From assembly GCF_010548525.1 (NCBI RefSeq), contig NZ_JAAGMG010000986.1:1-58504 (forward strand): a stretch of DNA of 58,504 nt. The letters run 5' to 3'. Source of the stretch: Streptomyces sp. SID14478 (GTDB taxonomy: Bacteria > Actinomycetota > Actinomycetes > Streptomycetales > Streptomycetaceae). This document shows, piece by piece, positions 55,959 to 58,504 of the stretch. The notes under the pieces are model-generated. The model was not told where the DNA came from. It saw nothing but the letters and a program-made list of their open reading frames with translations, and searched no databases. Numbering within the stretch: the first letter of the stretch is position 1; each line of letters begins with the position of its first letter. The position numbers were made by a program, and so were the translations under genes.

Positions 55959-55996
55959 AGGCCCCCGGACGCACCGAGGGTGCGTTCCAGGGGCCT
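55959..55996 (-). terminator. Terminator downstream of ino1
   Basis: A hairpin with arms AGGCCCCCGGACGCACC and GGTGCGTTCCAGGGGCCT (one mismatch and one bulge) around a 3-base loop, between the MFS gene start and the parS palindrome at 56012. Confidence 0.75.
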
Positions 55997-56011
55997 CAAC
56001 AGCCTTCAGGC

Positions 56012-56039
56012 GGACGGTGTTTCACGTGAAACACCGTCC
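56012..56039. repeat. parS: 28-base perfect palindrome centred on a parS site
   Basis: A perfect palindrome (arms GGACGGT / ACCGTCC) with parS at 56019-56032, beginning 12 bases after the ino1 stop on the minus strand. Confidence 0.95.
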
Positions 56040-56050
56040 CGGAGGGAAGG

Positions 56051-57133
56051 TCAGCGCTCGACCTCGCCCTTGATGAACTTCTCGACGTTCTCGTAGGCCT
56101 CGTCGTCGAAGTACTGCACCGGCGGGGACTTCATGAAGTACGAGGAAGCGGAGAGGATCGGGCCGCCGATGCCGCGGTCCTTGGCGATCTTCGCGGCGCG
56201 CACGGCGTCGATGATGACACCCGCGGAGTTCGGGGAGTCCCAGACCTCGAGCTTGTACTCGAGGTTCAGCGGGACCTCACCGAAGGCGCGACCCTCGAGG
56301 CGGACGTACGCCCACTTGCGGTCGTCGAGCCATGCGACGTAGTCGGACGGGCCGATGTGGACGTTCTTGTCGCCCAGCTCACGGTCGCGGATCTGCGAGG
56401 TGACGGCCTGCGTCTTCGAGATCTTCTTCGACTCGAGGCGGTCGCGCTCGAGCATGTTCTTGAAGTCCATGTTGCCGCCGACGTTGAGCTGCATGGTGCG
56501 CTCAAGACGGACACCGCGGTCCTCGAACAGCTTCGCCATCACGCGGTGCGTGATGGTCGCGCCGACCTGCGACTTGATGTCGTCGCCGACGATCGGGACG
56601 CCCGCCTCGGTGAACTTGTCCGCCCACTCCTTGGTGCCGGCGATGAAGACCGGGAGGGCGTTGACGAACGCGACCTTGGCGTCGATGGCGCACTGGGCGT
56701 AGAACTTCGCCGCGTCCTCGGAGCCGACGGGCAGGTAGCAGACGAGAACGTCGACCTGCTTGTCCTTGAGGATCTGGACGACGTCGACGGGGGTCTCGGA
56801 GGACTCCTCGATCGTCTCGCGGTAGTACTTGCCCAGGCCGTCGAGCGTGGTGCCGCGCTGGACCTGGACACCCGTGTTCGGGACGTCGCAGATCTTGATG
56901 GTGTTGTTCTCGGAGGCGCCGATGGCGTCCGCGAGGTCGAGGCCGACCTTCTTCGCGTCGACGTCGAACGCGGCGACGAACTCGACGTCGCCGACGTGGT
57001 AGTCGCCGAACTGGACGTGCATGAGGCCGGGGACCTTGGTCTCCGAGTCAGCGTCCTTGTAGAACTCGACGCCCTGCACCAGCGAGGCGGCGCAGTTGCC
57101 CACGCCGACGATGGCTACGCGAACCGAACCCAT
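56051..57133 (-). CDS. ino1: Inositol-3-phosphate synthase
   Basis: 360 residues from ATG 57133. The NAD-binding motif is [20 protein letters not shown]. Family features include [40 protein letters not shown] and KTQAVTSQI. It converts glucose 6-phosphate to inositol 3-phosphate, the first step to phosphatidylinositol and mycothiol. The short actinobacterial type (~360 residues) is seen. It follows the padR gene by 43 bases, as in M. tuberculosis (ino1 and its PadR neighbour), so it is probably co-transcribed and controlled by that regulator. Confidence 0.95.
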   Translation of the reverse strand: MGSVRVAIVGVGNCAASLVQGVEFYKDADSETKVPGLMHVQFGDYHVGDVEFVAAFDVDAKKVGLDLADAIGASENNTIKICDVPNTGVQVQRGTTLDGLGKYYRETIEESSETPVDVVQILKDKQVDVLVCYLPVGSEDAAKFYAQCAIDAKVAFVNALPVFIAGTKEWADKFTEAGVPIVGDDIKSQVGATITHRVMAKLFEDRGVRLERTMQLNVGGNMDFKNMLERDRLESKKISKTQAVTSQIRDRELGDKNVHIGPSDYVAWLDDRKWAYVRLEGRAFGEVPLNLEYKLEVWDSPNSAGVIIDAVRAAKIAKDRGIGGPILSASSYFMKSPPVQYFDDEAYENVEKFIKGEVER

Positions 57134-57176
57134 TCCGGTTGCTCCCTGTGTGTACTGGTGAAGCCCTGAGCGGACT

Positions 57177-57857
57177 TCACGTGGCGGTGTCATCGGACGG
57201 ATCCGGCCGGGTGCTGTCCCGGTGCCGGGGCAGGCCGCCCGTCTCTCCAGATGTGTCCTGCTGAGCTGCGTCCCCCGGGCCCGGCCGTCGCTGGTCGCGG
57301 CCCGCGCGCTCGCTCTCGATGAGCTCGTTCAGCCAGCGCACTTCGCGCTCCACGGACTCCATGCCGTGTCGCTGCAGCTCGAGCGTGTAGTCGTCCAGGC
57401 GCTCCCGGGTGCGGGCGAAGGAGAGGCGCATCTTTTCGAGGCGCTCTTCCAGCCGGCTGCGACGTCCTTCGAGGACGCGCATCCGTACGTCGCGCGACGT
57501 CTGCCCGAAGAAGGCGAATCGCGCGGCGAAGGTCTCGTCCTCGTACGCGTCGGGGCCGGTCTGTGCGAGCAGCTCCTCGAAGTGCTCCTTACCTTCCGCC
57601 GTCAACCGATAGACGATCTTGGCGCGACGCCCTGCGAGTGGAACTGCAGGGGCGTCGGCGGGACCGGCAGCCGACTCCTCGATCAACCAGCCGCTCGCGA
57701 CCAGCGTCTTGAGGCACGGGTACAGCGTCCCGTAGCTGAAGGCGCGGAAGACCCCCAGCGACGTATTGAGTCGTTTGCGCAGCTCATAGCCGTGCATCGG
57801 GGACTCGCGGAGCAGTCCGAGTACGGCGAACTCAAGGATGCCGGAGCGCCGGCTCAT
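57177..57857 (-). CDS. PadR family transcriptional regulator
   Basis: 226 residues from ATG 57857, with GAGGAGG upstream. The N-terminal winged helix shows [40 protein letters not shown] and [17 protein letters not shown]-terminal four-helix dimerisation region ([20 protein letters not shown]) follows, and a disordered tail ends the protein. An exact palindrome just upstream (57902-57936) is a good operator candidate for autoregulation. The next gene in the operon is ino1. Confidence 0.93.
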   Translation of the reverse strand: MSRRSGILEFAVLGLLRESPMHGYELRKRLNTSLGVFRAFSYGTLYPCLKTLVASGWLIEESAAGPADAPAVPLAGRRAKIVYRLTAEGKEHFEELLAQTGPDAYEDETFAARFAFFGQTSRDVRMRVLEGRRSRLEERLEKMRLSFARTRERLDDYTLELQRHGMESVEREVRWLNELIESERAGRDQRRPGPGDAAQQDTSGETGGLPRHRDSTRPDPSDDTAT

Positions 57858-57901
57858 CGTCGCCTCCTCGCTGTCGCGGGCCCATGTATCGACTCTTTAT
57901 G

Positions 57902-57936
57902 TCGTGCTGATGTATCGACTCGATACATCAGCACGA
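57902..57936. promoter_or_regulatory. Candidate PadR operator
   Basis: A 35-base perfect palindrome (odd centre at 57919), 45 bases upstream of padR, with inner ATGTATCGA / TCGATACAT. An 11-base direct copy, ATGTATCGACT, recurs at 57884-57894. PadR proteins typically bind ATGT...ACAT dyads. The remaining gap up to 58231 (374 bases in all) includes TTTTGACGG near 58047 and no supported gene. Confidence 0.75.
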
Positions 57937-58231
57937 TAGAACGCCCCTACGGATGCGGCAAGAGGGATCACGGTGAACGGCGTCACATCACCGATTCGTA
58001 GGAAGCAACTTGCCTGATTTGGGGTGAACTTCGCCCCTCGGAGGGTTTTGACGGTGCGTAGTCTGTCCGCCATGCAGACCACCGGGAACCAAGTGACGCC
58101 TGGGGGCGTCGTCGTCCCGGATGTAGTGCGGATGAATGCCGGAACAGGCGCGTCCGTACTTCGGGGGGACCGGAAACCAGCCGCCGTTTCCAGGCGCGCG
58201 AGGCCGCGCCTGCCCGAGGAGTAGTCGTTCG

Positions 58232-58504
58232 ATGAGCGAGCACCGTCGCAAACCGCCGCAGCCGCAGGGCGGCGGACGCGCCGCGGCCCGTCGCGGAGCG
58301 TCCGGAGGACCTTCAGGGCGCCGCGCGGCATCCCGTGATGCCACCGGGACGCCGTCCGCTTCCTACGGCGCCCCGAGCCCATCGGGTTCGCACGGCAACG
58401 AGGCCGAGGACCGTCCCTGGGGCGGCCGCGCCGAAGCGCGTCGCGCCCAACGTAGTGGTGGAGGCAGGCGAAGGGCCTCTGACGGCGCCGGAGCCGGTGG
58501 CGGC
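58232..58504 (+). CDS. Probable class A penicillin-binding protein, N-terminus only
   Basis: 91 codons from ATG 58232 run off the window without a stop; GAGGAG lies about 11 bases upstream. The visible part is a cytoplasmic, Arg/Gly/Ala/Ser/Pro-rich leader (SEHRRKPPQPQGGGRAAARR) with no domain yet reached. In Streptomyces and mycobacteria the gene after padR-ino1 is commonly a bifunctional glycosyltransferase/transpeptidase (ponA type) with just such a leader. The identity therefore rests on synteny and composition, not on any catalytic motif. Confidence 0.55.
   Translation, partial: MSEHRRKPPQPQGGGRAAARRGASGGPSGRRAASRDATGTPSASYGAPSPSGSHGNEAEDRPWGGRAEARRAQRSGGGRRRASDGAGAGGG

Noticed and set aside
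58072..58224. 50-codon frame just before the probable PBP gene
   Set aside because: It has no recognisable ribosome site, helix or motif, and could be part of the PBP leader region.

Overview
The window is a Streptomyces chromosome segment carrying the replication origin. The evidence is the very high G+C, the frequent GTG starts with GGAGG-type ribosome sites, a dnaN-oriC-dnaA interval full of TTGTCCACA-like DnaA boxes, many ParB sites (GTTTCACGTGAAAC), class E sortases, and the order gyrA-gyrB-DUF721-recF-gnd-dnaN-oriC-dnaA-rpmH-rnpA-yidD-yidC-khpB-rsmG-parA-parB. Almost every gene has a counterpart in the same order around the Mycobacterium tuberculosis origin, so most of this is the conserved actinobacterial origin core. 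I name genes by family and by this synteny; no database search was possible.

Layout. 1-7672 (+): the envelope-growth signalling operon, with FhaA (5' end cut by the window), FhaB, PP2C phosphatase PstP, a SEDS glycosyltransferase, a class B penicillin-binding protein and the PASTA kinase PknB. 7956-8987 (+): a likely acquired gene joining a phage-antirepressor-like N-terminus to an Mrr-type nuclease domain. 9077-13415 (-): three class E sortases, a translationally coupled PabA/TrpG-type amidotransferase, a small membrane protein and a DUF881 protein. 13573-16624: CrgA, rhomboid protease, PpiA cyclophilin and a DUF5324 protein. 16724-23017: tRNA-Ala(TGC), a regulator/kinase pair, a large secreted protein, two small proteins and tRNA-Ile(GAT), with repeat-rich noncoding DNA between them.

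23204-32807 (-): DUF3566 protein, GyrA, GyrB, DUF721 protein, RecF, 6-phosphogluconate dehydrogenase and DnaN. 32997-33569 is oriC, and 33711-35741 (-) is DnaA. 36125-42170 (+): rpmH, rnpA, yidD, yidC, khpB, rsmG, parA, parB. 42473-52875: a GNAT protein, trxBA (with a textbook SigR promoter), a zinc-type anti-sigma factor with SigM, a pseudokinase, MurJ and a DUF6049 protein. 53071-58504: cca, an MFS transporter, inositol-1-phosphate synthase with a PadR regulator, and the start of a probable class A penicillin-binding protein.

How it fits together. PknB, PstP, FhaA, FhaB, the SEDS/PBP pair, CrgA, MurJ and the MurJ-linked pseudokinase form one peptidoglycan-synthesis control network that brackets the origin. 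Replication start (DnaA, DnaN, oriC), supercoiling (gyrase) and segregation (ParA, ParB, parS) sit between its two halves. Seven perfect and two one-mismatch parS sites are visible. Three perfect sites lie exactly at the centre of long palindromes at gene 3' ends, the most striking non-coding pattern here. A second, smaller group of DnaA boxes sits between crgA and the rhomboid gene, about 19 kb from oriC.
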